Shown here: one piece after another, positions 51,293-60,512 of the stretch
Layout of the letters: every line of letters starts with the position of its first letter
Numbering within the stretch: the stretch's first letter is position 1
Source: Methylobacterium sp. C25
GTDB lineage: Bacteria; Pseudomonadota; Alphaproteobacteria; Rhizobiales; Beijerinckiaceae
Assembly: GCF_021352225.1 (NCBI RefSeq)
Contig: NZ_JAAUVI010000003.1
Span: forward strand, 496,001-560,000
Reading direction: 5' to 3'
Length of the DNA stretch: 64,000 nucleotides
Translations under genes and position numbers: made by a program
The notes under the pieces: generated by a model
Told to the model about the DNA's origin: nothing
Database searches by the model: none
What the model saw: the letters and a program-made list of their open reading frames with translations, nothing else

Positions 51293-51738
51293 GCACTTAG
51301 GTCCGCGCAGGCGCAGTCCCAGATACTAAGGACACTGCTAACCCGAAATCCATCCATCAGTGCGATATGATCGACCTTTCGGTCACAGAAGGCCTGCAGG
51401 CGGTCCCGGGGGGAGGCGGTCACGTCGATCGCCGGGAAATCGTGCTCGGTGATGAGCCAAACGCAGTGGCCGTAGACGTCCGGTCCGCGGGCGGAGAGCG
51501 CTCGGAATATGTCACGCTCCGTCAGCAGCCCGACGACGCTTGCCTCCGGCTCATGGCCATCGACTACGAGCAGTGCGCCCACACCCGACCGTGCGAGCAG
51601 CCGGGCCGCATCCCCCACGGAGCTGTCCATGTGAATACGCGGTACGCCGACAGCGTCGCGCGCTTGGCCCGTCCGTCGGTCCACGGCGCTTCTCCCAATG
51701 GCCGCCATCATAACGTGGGGACGATCCATGCCTTTCAT
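51289..51738 (-). CDS. CBS-domain protein
   Basis: About 149 residues. A CBS-type module is visible (IHMDSSVGDAARLLARSGVGALLVVDG, then SVVGLLTERDIFRALSARG), with a second, weaker repeat after residue 95 (FPAIDVTASPRDRL and VDHIALMDG). Such modules bind adenosine nucleotides and sense energy charge. The start is ATG 51738 or 51729; longer starts would lie inside operator (d). First gene of the three-gene cassette, stop overlapping the next start. Confidence 0.8.
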   Translation of the reverse strand: MKGMDRPHVMMAAIGRSAVDRRTGQARDAVGVPRIHMDSSVGDAARLLARSGVGALLVVDGHEPEASVVGLLTERDIFRALSARGPDVYGHCVWLITEHDFPAIDVTASPRDRLQAFCDRKVDHIALMDGFRVSSVLSIWDCACADLSA

Positions 51739-51740
51739 CC

Positions 51741-51757
51741 TGGTATACAACATACCT
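51741..51757. promoter_or_regulatory. operator (d) of the oxalate regulon: CBS cassette
   Basis: TGGTAT-ACAAC-ATACCT, immediately upstream (2 bp) of the CBS gene's ATG 51738, where a bound repressor would block transcription or initiation. The remaining 343 bp to the oxlT1 start on the other side show no ORF I can support; the same site could also act on oxlT1. Confidence 0.72.
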
Positions 51758-52100
51758 GTTGTCAATTCTGGATTTTGAATTATGGTGCCAGAGTCGGTCA
51801 ACGCAAGCGGAAGAATACAGCCGCCGGCGATGATCGAAGCATTCATGTGTTTCGGTGTGGTCCGAAAGATTGATCGGGCCTAACCCTCGTTCTTCGTCAT
51901 GCTGGCGAAGACGATCATGGAAGACGCAGGAGTGGTTAGAGAAGTTCAGCTTGAAACCGGCTTTCTGCCCGAGGCGATTGCGCAGAGGTGAAGCCGTCCA
52001 ACACGATTACAGGCCTTCGACGATTAACGATCGAAGCCAAAGAACACAAAAATATCGGCCCAGTAACGCCAGACATCCCAAAGGCCTACGGAGAAAAGCA

Positions 52101-53384
52101 ATGGCTACCCCTTCTGTAACAGCAAGCTCGCCGCCGAGCAGCCGATGGCTGCAACTGATCTTCGGCGTCATCTGCATGTGCATGATTGCGAACATGCAGT
52201 ACGGCTGGACTTTCTTCGTGAACCCGATCCAGGAGCGCCACGGCTGGGACCGCGCTGCGATCCAGGTCGCCTTCACGATGTTCGTTGTCACCGAGACCTG
52301 GCTTGTCCCGATCGAGGGCTGGTTCGTCGATAAATACGGCCCGCGTATCGTCGCACTGGTCGGCGGCCTGCTCTGCGCCATCGGCTGGGTGATGAACTCC
52401 TACGCAGACTCGCTGACGATGCTCTACATCGCCGCTGCTGTCGGTGGTACGGGCGCCGGCGCCGTCTACGGCACCTGCGTCGGCAACTCGCTCAAGTGGT
52501 TCCCGGATCGTCGTGGTCTCGCCGCCGGCATCACTGCGATGGGCTTCGGTGCAGGCTCGGCTCTGACCGTCGTGCCGATCCAGGCCATGATCAGGAACTA
52601 CGGCTACGAGTCGGCCTTCTTCTACTTCGGCATCGGCCAGGGCGTGATCGTCATGCTGCTGGCGCTGTTCCTCGTCGCCCCGAAGAAGGGTCAGGTTCCG
52701 GAAGTTGCCAAGGTCAGCCAGAGCAAGCGCGACTTCACGCCTGGCGAGATGGTGCGTACGCCGATTTTCTGGATCATGTACGCGATGTTCGTGATGATGG
52801 CGGCTGGCGGCCTGATGGCTACCGCGCAGCTTGGCCCGATCGCCAAGGACTTCCACATCATCGACACGCCGGTGAGCCTGCTCGGCATCACCCTGCCGGC
52901 GCTGACCTTCGCGGCGACGATCGACCGCGTGCTCAACGGTGTCACGCGTCCGTTCTTCGGCTGGGTCTCCGACCATATCGGTCGCGAGAACACGATGTTC
53001 CTCTCCTTCGCCATCGAAGGTGTCGGCATCTACCTGCTGAGCGTGTTCGGCAACGACCCGTTCATGTTCGTGATCCTGACCGGTCTCGTGTTCTTCGCCT
53101 GGGGTGAGATCTACTCGCTGTTCCCGGCGACCTGCGGTGATACCTTCGGTTCGAAGTATGCCGCGACGAATGCGGGCCTGCTCTACACGGCCAAGGGAAC
53201 GGCGGCTCTGATCGTGCCCTTCACCAGCGTCCTGACGACGATGACGGGCTCGTGGCACGCAGTGTTCCTTGCCGCCGCCGGATTGAACATCCTCGCTGCG
53301 ATCATGGCACTCTTCGTGCTCAAGCCGATGCGGGCCTCCTACACCAAGGAGCCGGCTGCGGTGGGTGCAGTCCAGACCGCGTAA
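52101..53384 (+). CDS. oxlT: oxalate:formate antiporter OxlT, copy 1
   Basis: 427-residue, 12-helix MFS exchanger that imports oxalate and exports formate. The two charged residues needed in Oxalobacter OxlT are present: Arg283 (VTRPFFGW, equivalent to Arg272) and Lys365 (YTAKGTAAL, equivalent to Lys355). Other family segments include GCICMxx-type NMQYGWTFFVNPIQ and GTCVGNSLKWFPDRRGLAAG. ATG 52101 sits after GGAGAAAAGCA. Very similar to the next gene, implying tandem duplication. Confidence 0.93.
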   Translation: MATPSVTASSPPSSRWLQLIFGVICMCMIANMQYGWTFFVNPIQERHGWDRAAIQVAFTMFVVTETWLVPIEGWFVDKYGPRIVALVGGLLCAIGWVMNSYADSLTMLYIAAAVGGTGAGAVYGTCVGNSLKWFPDRRGLAAGITAMGFGAGSALTVVPIQAMIRNYGYESAFFYFGIGQGVIVMLLALFLVAPKKGQVPEVAKVSQSKRDFTPGEMVRTPIFWIMYAMFVMMAAGGLMATAQLGPIAKDFHIIDTPVSLLGITLPALTFAATIDRVLNGVTRPFFGWVSDHIGRENTMFLSFAIEGVGIYLLSVFGNDPFMFVILTGLVFFAWGEIYSLFPATCGDTFGSKYAATNAGLLYTAKGTAALIVPFTSVLTTMTGSWHAVFLAAAGLNILAAIMALFVLKPMRASYTKEPAAVGAVQTA

Positions 53385-53400
53385 GCGGCTCTCGAGAACC

Positions 53401-53425
53401 GGCGCCGGTCCATCAGACCGGCGCC
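53401..53425. terminator. hairpin after oxlT copy 1
   Basis: GGCGCCGGTC pairs perfectly with GACCGGCGCC over a CATCA loop, 17 bp after the stop. There is no T-run, so terminator strength is uncertain. Confidence 0.55.
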
Positions 53426-53599
53426 CGATATCCGACACAGACGCGCGCTGCGGCAGAGACGCCCGGCGCGCGTATTCGTTCGAGCGGTCGGCTCACGCTT
53501 GCTGATTCGTCGATCAGCCGATGAGAGCTTGCGGGGAGCCCTGCAAAAAATCATCAATCAGCAATGCAGGATATTACGTCCGAACAACAAACTTAATCC

Positions 53600-53616
53600 T
53601 GGTATATTGCATACCT
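53600..53616. promoter_or_regulatory. operator (e) of the oxalate regulon: oxlT copy 2
   Basis: TGGTAT-ATTGC-ATACCT, 63 bp before the ATG of the second antiporter. It matches site (d) in both half-sites, including the terminal T. Confidence 0.72.
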
Positions 53617-53679
53617 AGCAATCCCGTGCATGATGCGCCGCCAAGGGCTCGAAAAGACCCTCAACGGAAGGAATCCGGG

Positions 53680-55008
53680 ATGGAACGTCAGGACGGGCTG
53701 ACCTCAGCCGCTACTCCCGCGGCCACGCCGCACGATGCACCCTCGGCCAAGTGGTGGCAGCTCGCCTTCGGCGTGCTCTGCATGGCGATGATCGCCAACC
53801 TCCAGTACGGCTGGACACTCTTCGTCGATCCGATCGACCAGAAATTTCACTGGGGCCGCGCGGCCATCCAGTTCGCCTTTACGCTCTTCGTCGCCACCGA
53901 GACCTGGCTCGTTCCAGTCGAGACCTGGTTCGTCGACCGCTACGGCCCGCGCGTCGTCGTGTTCTTCGGCGGTATCATGATCGGGCTCGCCTGGTTCCTG
54001 AACGCGCACGCCGATTCGCTGGCCCTGCTGTATCTCGCTGCCGTGATCGGCGGCATCGGCGCCGGCTCGGTTTACGGCACCTGCGTCGGTAACGCCCTGA
54101 AGTGGTTCCCCCACCGCCGCGGCCTCGCCGCCGGCGCCACGGCGGCCGGCTTCGGCGCGGGCGCTGCCATCACCGTCGTGCCGATCGCCAAGATGATCGC
54201 CACCAGCGGCTACCAGGATGCCTTCCTGTATTTCGGCCTCGGCCAGGGCATCGTCGTAGTCTTTCTCTCGCTGCTGCTGCGCAAGCCGTCGGTCGCCGTG
54301 CCGGTCCAGCGTAAGAGCCTGCGCCTGCCCCAGACCAAGGTCGACCGCACTCCGAAGGAAGCCGTGCGCACACCCGTGTTCTGGGTGATGTACGCCATGT
54401 TCGTCATGGTCGCTTCGGGTGGCCTGATGGCCGCCGCGCAGATCGCCCCGATCGCCCACGACTACAAGGTCGCGGATGTGCCGGTGAGCCTGTTCGGGCT
54501 GCAGATGGCGGCTCTGACCTTCGCGATCTCGCTTGACCGCATCTTCGACGGCTTCGGTCGCCCGTTCTTCGGCTGGGTCTCGGACAATATCGGCCGTGAG
54601 AACACGATGTTCATCGCTTTCTCGACGGCGGCGATCGCCATCATCGCGATGCTGAACTTCGGCACCAACCCCTACGTCTTCGTCTTCGCGACGGCGGTGT
54701 ATTTCGGCGTGTTCGGCGAGATCTACTCGCTGTTCCCGGCAACCTGCGGCGATACGTTCGGCTCGAAGTTCGCAGCCAGCAACGCCGGCCTGCTCTACAC
54801 GGCAAAGGGTACCGCGGCCTTCCTCGTGCCCTTCGCCAGCATGCTCTCGGCGGCCTATGGCTGGTCGGCGGTCTTCGCGCTGATCATCGTCCTCAACGCC
54901 ATCGCGGCCTCGCTCGCGATCTTCGTCCTGAAGCCGCTGCGTCGCCGCTACCTCACCGAGGGTGAGCAGGCGAGCGACGGCAAGGTCAGCTCCCTGACCC
55001 TGGCCTGA
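53680..55008 (+). CDS. oxlT: oxalate:formate antiporter OxlT, copy 2
   Basis: 442-residue paralogue of the preceding antiporter with a longer Thr/Ala/Pro-rich N-terminus. The OxlT determinants are kept: Arg294 (FGRPFFGW) and Lys376 (YTAKGTAAF). FPATCGDTFGSKF and GTCVGNALKWFPHRRGLAAG match copy 1. The ATG at 53680 has a GGAAGG ribosome site. It is followed by a strong intrinsic terminator, so oxc has its own promoter and operator. Confidence 0.93.
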   Translation: MERQDGLTSAATPAATPHDAPSAKWWQLAFGVLCMAMIANLQYGWTLFVDPIDQKFHWGRAAIQFAFTLFVATETWLVPVETWFVDRYGPRVVVFFGGIMIGLAWFLNAHADSLALLYLAAVIGGIGAGSVYGTCVGNALKWFPHRRGLAAGATAAGFGAGAAITVVPIAKMIATSGYQDAFLYFGLGQGIVVVFLSLLLRKPSVAVPVQRKSLRLPQTKVDRTPKEAVRTPVFWVMYAMFVMVASGGLMAAAQIAPIAHDYKVADVPVSLFGLQMAALTFAISLDRIFDGFGRPFFGWVSDNIGRENTMFIAFSTAAIAIIAMLNFGTNPYVFVFATAVYFGVFGEIYSLFPATCGDTFGSKFAASNAGLLYTAKGTAAFLVPFASMLSAAYGWSAVFALIIVLNAIAASLAIFVLKPLRRRYLTEGEQASDGKVSSLTLA

Positions 55009-55030
55009 CCACGCCACCCACATGTTATGA

Positions 55031-55062
55031 CGCCGGCCGGATCAAATCCGGCCGGCGTTTTC
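55031..55062 (+). terminator. intrinsic terminator after oxlT copy 2
   Basis: A 12-bp perfect stem (CGCCGGCCGGAT with ATCCGGCCGGCG) and a CAA loop are followed by TTTTC. It separates the antiporter from oxc. Confidence 0.92.
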
Positions 55063-55075
55063 ATTGACCCCTATT

Positions 55076-55092
55076 TGGTATCTGGTATACCA
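55076..55092. promoter_or_regulatory. operator (c) of the oxalate regulon: oxc
   Basis: TGGTAT-CTGGT-ATACCA, overlapping the perfect palindrome TCTGGTATACCAGA. It lies 91 bp before the oxc ATG, just past the terminator of the upstream gene. Confidence 0.8.
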
Positions 55093-55183
55093 GATGCTCG
55101 GTTGAAGCGCCGCCTACGCCGATTCGGTGTCCACCGGTCCGGAGAGCGCGGTACGCCGATAAAATCACTCGGGAGGAATAGAA

Positions 55184-56923
55184 ATGTCCGCAGTGGCACA
55201 GCTCGTTGATACGTCCGCCGACACCGAAGCCGAACAGACCGATGGCTTCCACCTCGTCATCGATGCTCTGAAGCTCAACGGCATCGAGACCATCTACGGC
55301 GTGCCCGGCATTCCGATTACCGATCTCGGGCGCATGTGCCAGGCCGAAGGCATCCGTGTCGTGTCGTTCCGCCACGAGCAGAATGCCGGCAACGCCGCCG
55401 CCATCGCCGGCTTCCTCACCAAGAAGCCGGGCATCTGCCTCACCGTCTCGGCGCCTGGCTTCCTGAACGGCCTGACCGCCCTCGCCAACGCCACCACCAA
55501 CTGCTTCCCGATGATCCTGATCTCGGGCTCCTCCGAGCGTGAGATCGTCGACCTGCAGCAGGGCGACTACGAGGAGATGGACCAACTCGCCATCGCCAAG
55601 CCTCTCTGCAAGGCCGCCTTCCGCGTGCTGCACGCCTGCGACATCGGCATCGGCGTCGCCCGCGCCATCCGCGCTGCCGTGTCCGGCCGTCCCGGTGGCG
55701 TCTATCTCGACCTGCCCGCCAAGCTGTTCTCCCAGGTGATGGACGCCGAAGCCGGCGCCAAGTCGCTGGTGAAGGTGATCGATGCGGCCCCGGCCCAGAT
55801 CCCGGCTCCGAGCGCCATTGCCCGCGCCCTCGAGGAACTCAAGAACGCCAAGCGTCCGCTGATCGTGCTCGGCAAGGGCGCCGCTTACGCCCAGGCCGAC
55901 GACCTCGTGCGCGACCTCGTCGAGAAGAGCGGCATCCCCTACGTGCCGATGAGCATGGCAAAGGGCCTGCTGCCGGACACCCACCCGCTGTCGGCCGGTG
56001 CCGCCCGCTCGACCGCGCTCAAGGATTCCGACGTCGTCCTGCTCGTCGGCGCCCGACTGAACTGGCTGCTCTCGCACGGCAAGGGCAAGACCTGGGGTGA
56101 GCCCGGCTCCAAGCGCTTCATCCAGATCGACATCGAACCGCGCGAGATGGATTCGAATGTCGAGATCGTCGCTCCGGTGGTTGGCGACATCGGCTCCTGC
56201 GTCGCTGCCCTGCTCGATGGCATGAACAAGGGCTGGAAGGCCCCGCCGGCCGACTGGATCGAGACGCTGCGCACGAAGCGCGAGGCGAACGTCGCCAAGA
56301 TGGCGCCGAAGCTCATGAAGAACACCTCGCCGATGGACTTCCATTCGGCTCTCGGCGCCCTGCGCACCGTGATCAAGGAGCGTCCGGACGCCATCCTCGT
56401 CAACGAAGGCGCCAACACCCTCGATCTCGCCCGCGGCGTCATCGACATGTACCAGCCGCGCAAGCGCTTGGACGTCGGTACCTGGGGCGTGATGGGCATT
56501 GGCATGGGCTTCGCCGTCGCCGCCGCCATCGAGACCGGCAAGCCGGTTCTCGCCGTCGAGGGTGACTCGGCCTTCGGCTTCTCGGGCATGGAGGTCGAAA
56601 CGATCTGCCGGTACAACCTGCCGGTCTGCATCGTGATCTTCAACAACAACGGCATCTATCGCGGCACCGACACCGACCCGACCGGTCGCGATCCGGGCAC
56701 CACGGTGTTTGTGCCGGGCTCGCGCTACGACAAGATGATGGAGGCCTTCGGCGGCGTCGGCGTGAACGTCACGACCCCGGACGAGTTGAAGCGCGCAGTC
56801 GACGCCGCGATGGATTCGGGCAAGCCGACCCTCATCAACGCCGAGATCGACCCGGCAGCCGGCAGCGAGAGCGGCAATATCGGCAGCCTCAACCCGCAGA
56901 GCGTGGTCAAGAAGAAGAAGTAA
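55184..56923 (+). CDS. oxc: oxalyl-CoA decarboxylase
   Basis: ThDP-dependent enzyme converting oxalyl-CoA to formyl-CoA and CO2 in the cytoplasm. It has 579 residues, close to the Oxalobacter enzyme. Glu65 ([10 protein letters not shown]) activates ThDP, and the ThDP/Mg motif [14 protein letters not shown] runs to FNNNGIYRG (about residues 461-491). The C-terminus [15 protein letters not shown] is the CoA-closing segment of the family. GGGAGG precedes ATG 55184, with operator (c) and an intrinsic terminator upstream and another terminator downstream. Confidence 0.97.
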   Translation: MSAVAQLVDTSADTEAEQTDGFHLVIDALKLNGIETIYGVPGIPITDLGRMCQAEGIRVVSFRHEQNAGNAAAIAGFLTKKPGICLTVSAPGFLNGLTALANATTNCFPMILISGSSEREIVDLQQGDYEEMDQLAIAKPLCKAAFRVLHACDIGIGVARAIRAAVSGRPGGVYLDLPAKLFSQVMDAEAGAKSLVKVIDAAPAQIPAPSAIARALEELKNAKRPLIVLGKGAAYAQADDLVRDLVEKSGIPYVPMSMAKGLLPDTHPLSAGAARSTALKDSDVVLLVGARLNWLLSHGKGKTWGEPGSKRFIQIDIEPREMDSNVEIVAPVVGDIGSCVAALLDGMNKGWKAPPADWIETLRTKREANVAKMAPKLMKNTSPMDFHSALGALRTVIKERPDAILVNEGANTLDLARGVIDMYQPRKRLDVGTWGVMGIGMGFAVAAAIETGKPVLAVEGDSAFGFSGMEVETICRYNLPVCIVIFNNNGIYRGTDTDPTGRDPGTTVFVPGSRYDKMMEAFGGVGVNVTTPDELKRAVDAAMDSGKPTLINAEIDPAAGSESGNIGSLNPQSVVKKKK

Positions 56924-56950
56924 GGCGGCGCATCAACGACGCCTGAACCG

Positions 56951-56980
56951 GGGCCGCAGCGTCACGCGCTGCGGCCCTTT
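56951..56980 (+). terminator. intrinsic terminator after oxc
   Basis: GGGCCGCAGCG pairs with CGCTGCGGCCC over a 5-nt loop, followed by TTTCC. It lies 28 bp after the oxc stop and 31 bp before the next gene. Confidence 0.85.
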
Positions 56981-57010
56981 CCATTTCACTCACCAGCGCA
57001 AGGGACGGCC

Positions 57011-57733
57011 ATGAGCTCCACTGCGACGGACACCCCTCCCCTCGATCCTCATCTCGCCGGACGCCTCAGCTTTCTACACCGGCTACCGACCGCTGAGCCC
57101 ATCCCTCCGGGACGTCACGAGCTCGGGCTTTTCACCGAGCGAGACGCGGTCCTCGTCGTTCCCGAGGGCATCGACGCACGTAAGCCCGTGCCGCTCGTCG
57201 TTCTGTTTCACGGTGGCGGTGGCAGCGCGGAAAAGATCCTTCCGATGCTGCAGGGGCAAGCCGAGGCGCGCGGCTTCCTGTTGTTGGCCCCGCAATCGAT
57301 GCATCCGACATGGGATCTGGTCATCGCCGGCAACGGGCCGGACCGCGCGCGCCTCGACCTCACACTGGCCGTGGTCGCCCGCCACTTCCTGCTCGACCCT
57401 GCGCGCTTCGCCTTCGCGGGCCATTCGGACGGTGGCAGCTATGCCATGTCGATCGGCATCACCAATGGCGACATCGTCAGCCACGTGATCGTGTCGTCGG
57501 CCGGCTTCATGTCCGTTCAGGCCCAAGCTGGGTCGCCGCGCATCTTCATCTCGCACGGAACCCAGGACGAGCAGATCCCGATCGACCGGAGCGGCCGGAC
57601 GCATTCCCGCGTGCTGCGCGAGGCGGGCTACGACGTCACCTACGTCGAATATGACGGTCCGCACGCCTACAATCCGGGCGTGGTGCGCCAGGCCGTCGAC
57701 TTCTTCCTGCAGGATCCGCCGACGGCGGGCTGA
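57011..57733 (+). CDS. alpha/beta-hydrolase, phospholipase/carboxylesterase-like
   Basis: 240-residue hydrolase with no signal peptide. HGGGGS forms the oxyanion loop, nucleophile Ser139 lies in GHSDGGS, and the acid and His are in SHGTQDEQIPI and YDGPHAYN. It could be an esterase or a thioesterase; in this position a CoA-thioester clean-up role is conceivable but not shown. It follows oxc behind a terminator and converges with the HPP-CBS gene (4-bp gap). Confidence 0.85.
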   Translation: MSSTATDTPPLDPHLAGRLSFLHRLPTAEPIPPGRHELGLFTERDAVLVVPEGIDARKPVPLVVLFHGGGGSAEKILPMLQGQAEARGFLLLAPQSMHPTWDLVIAGNGPDRARLDLTLAVVARHFLLDPARFAFAGHSDGGSYAMSIGITNGDIVSHVIVSSAGFMSVQAQAGSPRIFISHGTQDEQIPIDRSGRTHSRVLREAGYDVTYVEYDGPHAYNPGVVRQAVDFFLQDPPTAG

Positions 57734-57737
57734 TCGC

Positions 57738-58919
57738 TCAGCTGGCGGCGGAGAACAGCGTCGCGTCGTTGTCGCCGTGGCTCGCCATATCGGCTAGCAT
57801 CGCCCCGACGAGATCCGTCTGGGCGACGACGCCAATCAGGCGGCCATCCGGCGCGACGACGGGCGCGTGATGGAAGCCCGCCTGGGTCATCTCCAGAACT
57901 GCCTCGCTGGCGACGGTCTCAGGACGCAGTCTGGCGAAATGTCTCGTCATCACGTCTGCCACCGAGCCGTGAGGCGCGCGGCCTCGCTCGAGGGTAAGTT
58001 GGACACGGCGATCGAAGGCCAGGCGAGGGCCGCGCTTGTCCCAAACCGCCTTGTCGATCAGGTCGGTCTGCGTGACGACGCCGAGCACCCTCGCCTTCTC
58101 GTCGGTCACTGGCAGCATGGTGACGCGGTAGCGCCGTAAGGTATCGAGTGCCTCGCGGAGCTTCGTCTCGGGAGCGATGGCGCGCACTTCCAGAGACATC
58201 ACGGCGGCGCAGGTCGTCTGCCCCGAGCGGCGAAGGGACGCGTGGATTTGCGCGCGCCGCAAGATCGCCCGCAGATCTGCACGGCTGATATCGAGGACCT
58301 CGTCGACCTCGCTCAGGGCGGCGTCGACGTCAGCCGCCGTCAGGCCTCCCGCTGAAGCGGGCCCGGCGCCGACGTCGTTCGCCGGCTGGCTCGGAGCCAC
58401 GTGCGGGTATGAGCGTCCGGTCAGGTTGTTGAAGACCAGTGCGGAGAGCAGCAGCAGAACCGAGTTCACGCCGACGGGCCAGAGCACGAACCCATATCCG
58501 AGGTCGTGGACCACCGGGCCTCCGAGCACGGCCGTGAGCGCCACGGCCCCGCTCGGCGGGTGAAGGCAGCCGAGCAGCATCATCGATGCGATCGCGACGG
58601 AGCCCGCAACGGCACACGCGATCACCGGATCGGCGATGCTCGCCGCGGCAGTGACGCCGACGATCGCCGACACGAGATTGCCGCCCAGAATCGACCAAGG
58701 TTGAGCGAGCGGGCTCGAGGGTACTGCGAAGAGAAGGACGGCGGAGGCGCCCATCGGGGCGATCAGGGTCGGCAAGGCCGCTCCCGAGCCGATAGCGAAA
58801 TGCGAGATCAGGCCGGTCAGAAACAGCCCGATCATGGCCCCGCAAGCGGAGCGGACACGCTCACGCGGACTGATGGAGGGCAGTTCCGGCACGAAACGGC
58901 GCAGGAAGGAGCTCTGCAT
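57738..58919 (-). CDS. HPP-family membrane protein fused to two CBS domains
   Basis: 393 residues. The N-terminal HPP region has four helices with LIAPMGASAVLLFAVPSSPLAQPW and GCLHPPSGAVALTAVLGG, the His-Pro-Pro signature. A linker leads to two CBS modules (VMSLEVRAIAPETKLREAL and VMTRHFARLRPETVASEAV), each with a TDL ending. HPP proteins are linked to nitrite or small-anion transport in chloroplasts and cyanobacteria; here the ligand is unknown and the CBS pair probably senses adenine nucleotides. The ATG at 58919 gives a compact N-terminus. Confidence 0.87.
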   Translation of the reverse strand: MQSSFLRRFVPELPSISPRERVRSACGAMIGLFLTGLISHFAIGSGAALPTLIAPMGASAVLLFAVPSSPLAQPWSILGGNLVSAIVGVTAAASIADPVIACAVAGSVAIASMMLLGCLHPPSGAVALTAVLGGPVVHDLGYGFVLWPVGVNSVLLLLSALVFNNLTGRSYPHVAPSQPANDVGAGPASAGGLTAADVDAALSEVDEVLDISRADLRAILRRAQIHASLRRSGQTTCAAVMSLEVRAIAPETKLREALDTLRRYRVTMLPVTDEKARVLGVVTQTDLIDKAVWDKRGPRLAFDRRVQLTLERGRAPHGSVADVMTRHFARLRPETVASEAVLEMTQAGFHHAPVVAPDGRLIGVVAQTDLVGAMLADMASHGDNDATLFSAAS

Positions 58920-59130
58920 CGGCAGGACCTCGGTGTGGCGGTGACGATCCTGAAACGGAACCGCGCAGCTCGTCATGCGTGCGCCGGCGGAGCGGAAAGC
59001 GCTAAGGTTGCATCGTTGGGTAAAGAAAAGCCGGGCCGACGAATCGGCCCGGAGTTGAAAAGACGCGCCTTGGGCTCTCCCCACCGGCGCACCCTTCCTG
59101 GGAGAGGAAGATCCAGGATGGTCCGAACTG

Positions 59131-59153
59131 AGGGCGGCGCGCTTCGCCGCCCT
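59131..59153 (-). terminator. hairpin after frc copy 2
   Basis: AGGGCGGCG pairs with CGCCGCCCT over a 5-nt loop, 24 bp beyond the frc2 stop. There is only a weak T content after it on the minus strand. The rest of the 258-bp gap to the HPP gene shows nothing I can name. Confidence 0.5.
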
Positions 59154-59177
59154 CTCGCCGGGCTTCAGACCGTCGCG

Positions 59178-60428
59178 TCAGACGGCCTTCGCGTCATGCA
59201 GTTCTGCGATCTGCTGCTGGGTGTAGCCCAGATCCTTCAGAACCTCGTTGGTGTGCTCGCCGAGAAGCGGCGAAGCCTTGATGTTGACCTTCAGGTCCGA
59301 GAACTTGATCGGGCTTCCGACGGTCAGGTACGAGCCGAGCTTCGGGTGCGACACCTCGGCGATGGTGCCGCTCTCGCGCAGCGACTTGTCCGCAGCGATT
59401 TCCTTCATCGACAGGACCGGCGAGCACGGGATGTCGAACTTGCGCAGGATGTCGACGGCCTCGAACTTGGTCTTGTCGGCCAGCCACTCTTCGATCGTCT
59501 TGAAGATGTCGAAGATCTTGTCCTGGCGAGCGCGGGCGGTGTTGTAGGCCGGATCGTCGATCCACTCCTCGCGGCCGAGAGCCTTGCAGATCGGCGCCCA
59601 GGCATGGCCCTGGATCGTGAAGTAGATGTAGGCGTTCGGGTCGGTCTCCCAGCCCTTGCACTTCAGCACCCAGCCCGGCTGACCGCCGCCGCCCGCGTTA
59701 CCGCCGCGCGGCACCACGTCCGTGAACTCGCCGTGCGGGTACTGCGGGTACTCTTCGAGGTAACCGACAGCGTCGAGGCGCTGCTGGTCGCGCAGCTTCA
59801 CGCGGCAGAGGTTGATCACGGAGTCCTGCATCGACACGGCGACCTTCTGGCCCTTGCCGGTCTTGTCCTTGTGGCGGAGCGCCGTGAGGATGCCGATGGC
59901 GAGGTGCATACCGGTGTTCGAGTCACCGAGAGCGGCAGCCGACACGGTGGGCGGGCCATCCCAGAAACCGGTGGTCGAAGCGGCACCGCCGGCGCACTGG
60001 GCGACGTTCTCGTAGACCTTCAGGTCCTCGTAGTGGTGGCCATCCGAGAAGCCCTTCACCGAGGCGAGGATCATGCCCGGGTTCAGTTCCTGAATGCGTG
60101 CCCAGGAGAAGCCCATGCGGTCGAGGGCGCCGGGGCCGAAATTCTCGACCATGACGTCCGACTCGCGGATCAGCTTCTCGAGCACTTCCTTGCCCTTGGG
60201 GGTCTTGGTGTCGAGCGTGAGCGAACGCTTGTTCGAGTTCAGCATCGTGAAGTAGAGCGCGTCGGCATCTTCCACGTGACGCAGCTGGCTGCGGGTGACG
60301 TCGCCGGCGCCGGGGCGCTCGACCTTGATCACGTCCGCGCCGAACCAGGCGAGGAGCTGCGTGCAGGCGGGACCGGCCTGGACGTGCGTGAAGTCGATGA
60401 TCTTGATGCCTTCCAACGGCTGGGTCAT
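59178..60428 (-). CDS. frc: formyl-CoA:oxalate CoA-transferase, copy 2
   Basis: 416-residue class III CoA-transferase that makes oxalyl-CoA from oxalate and formyl-CoA. Catalytic Asp169 (AALGDSNTG) and the intact tetra-glycine loop ([10 protein letters not shown]) match Oxalobacter Frc, as do [15 protein letters not shown] and [10 protein letters not shown]. This is the canonical copy. It lies 84 bp downstream of the PAS gene on the same strand with no operator of its own, so it is probably read from the promoter next to operator (g). Confidence 0.95.
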   Translation of the reverse strand: MTQPLEGIKIIDFTHVQAGPACTQLLAWFGADVIKVERPGAGDVTRSQLRHVEDADALYFTMLNSNKRSLTLDTKTPKGKEVLEKLIRESDVMVENFGPGALDRMGFSWARIQELNPGMILASVKGFSDGHHYEDLKVYENVAQCAGGAASTTGFWDGPPTVSAAALGDSNTGMHLAIGILTALRHKDKTGKGQKVAVSMQDSVINLCRVKLRDQQRLDAVGYLEEYPQYPHGEFTDVVPRGGNAGGGGQPGWVLKCKGWETDPNAYIYFTIQGHAWAPICKALGREEWIDDPAYNTARARQDKIFDIFKTIEEWLADKTKFEAVDILRKFDIPCSPVLSMKEIAADKSLRESGTIAEVSHPKLGSYLTVGSPIKFSDLKVNIKASPLLGEHTNEVLKDLGYTQQQIAELHDAKAV

Positions 60429-60512
60429 TCTCGTCTTCTCCCTTACTTCGATCTCTTTGCCGGTCTCGGTGAACTGTTGCAGAAACTGCCGAGAAAGGCG
60501 GCTTCTACGGAT

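Noticed and set aside
51855-52100. 82-codon N-terminal extension of the first OxlT
   Set aside because: The frame is open, but the OxlT family starts near MATPSV, a ribosome site precedes ATG 52101, and the extension has no hydrophobic or signal character.
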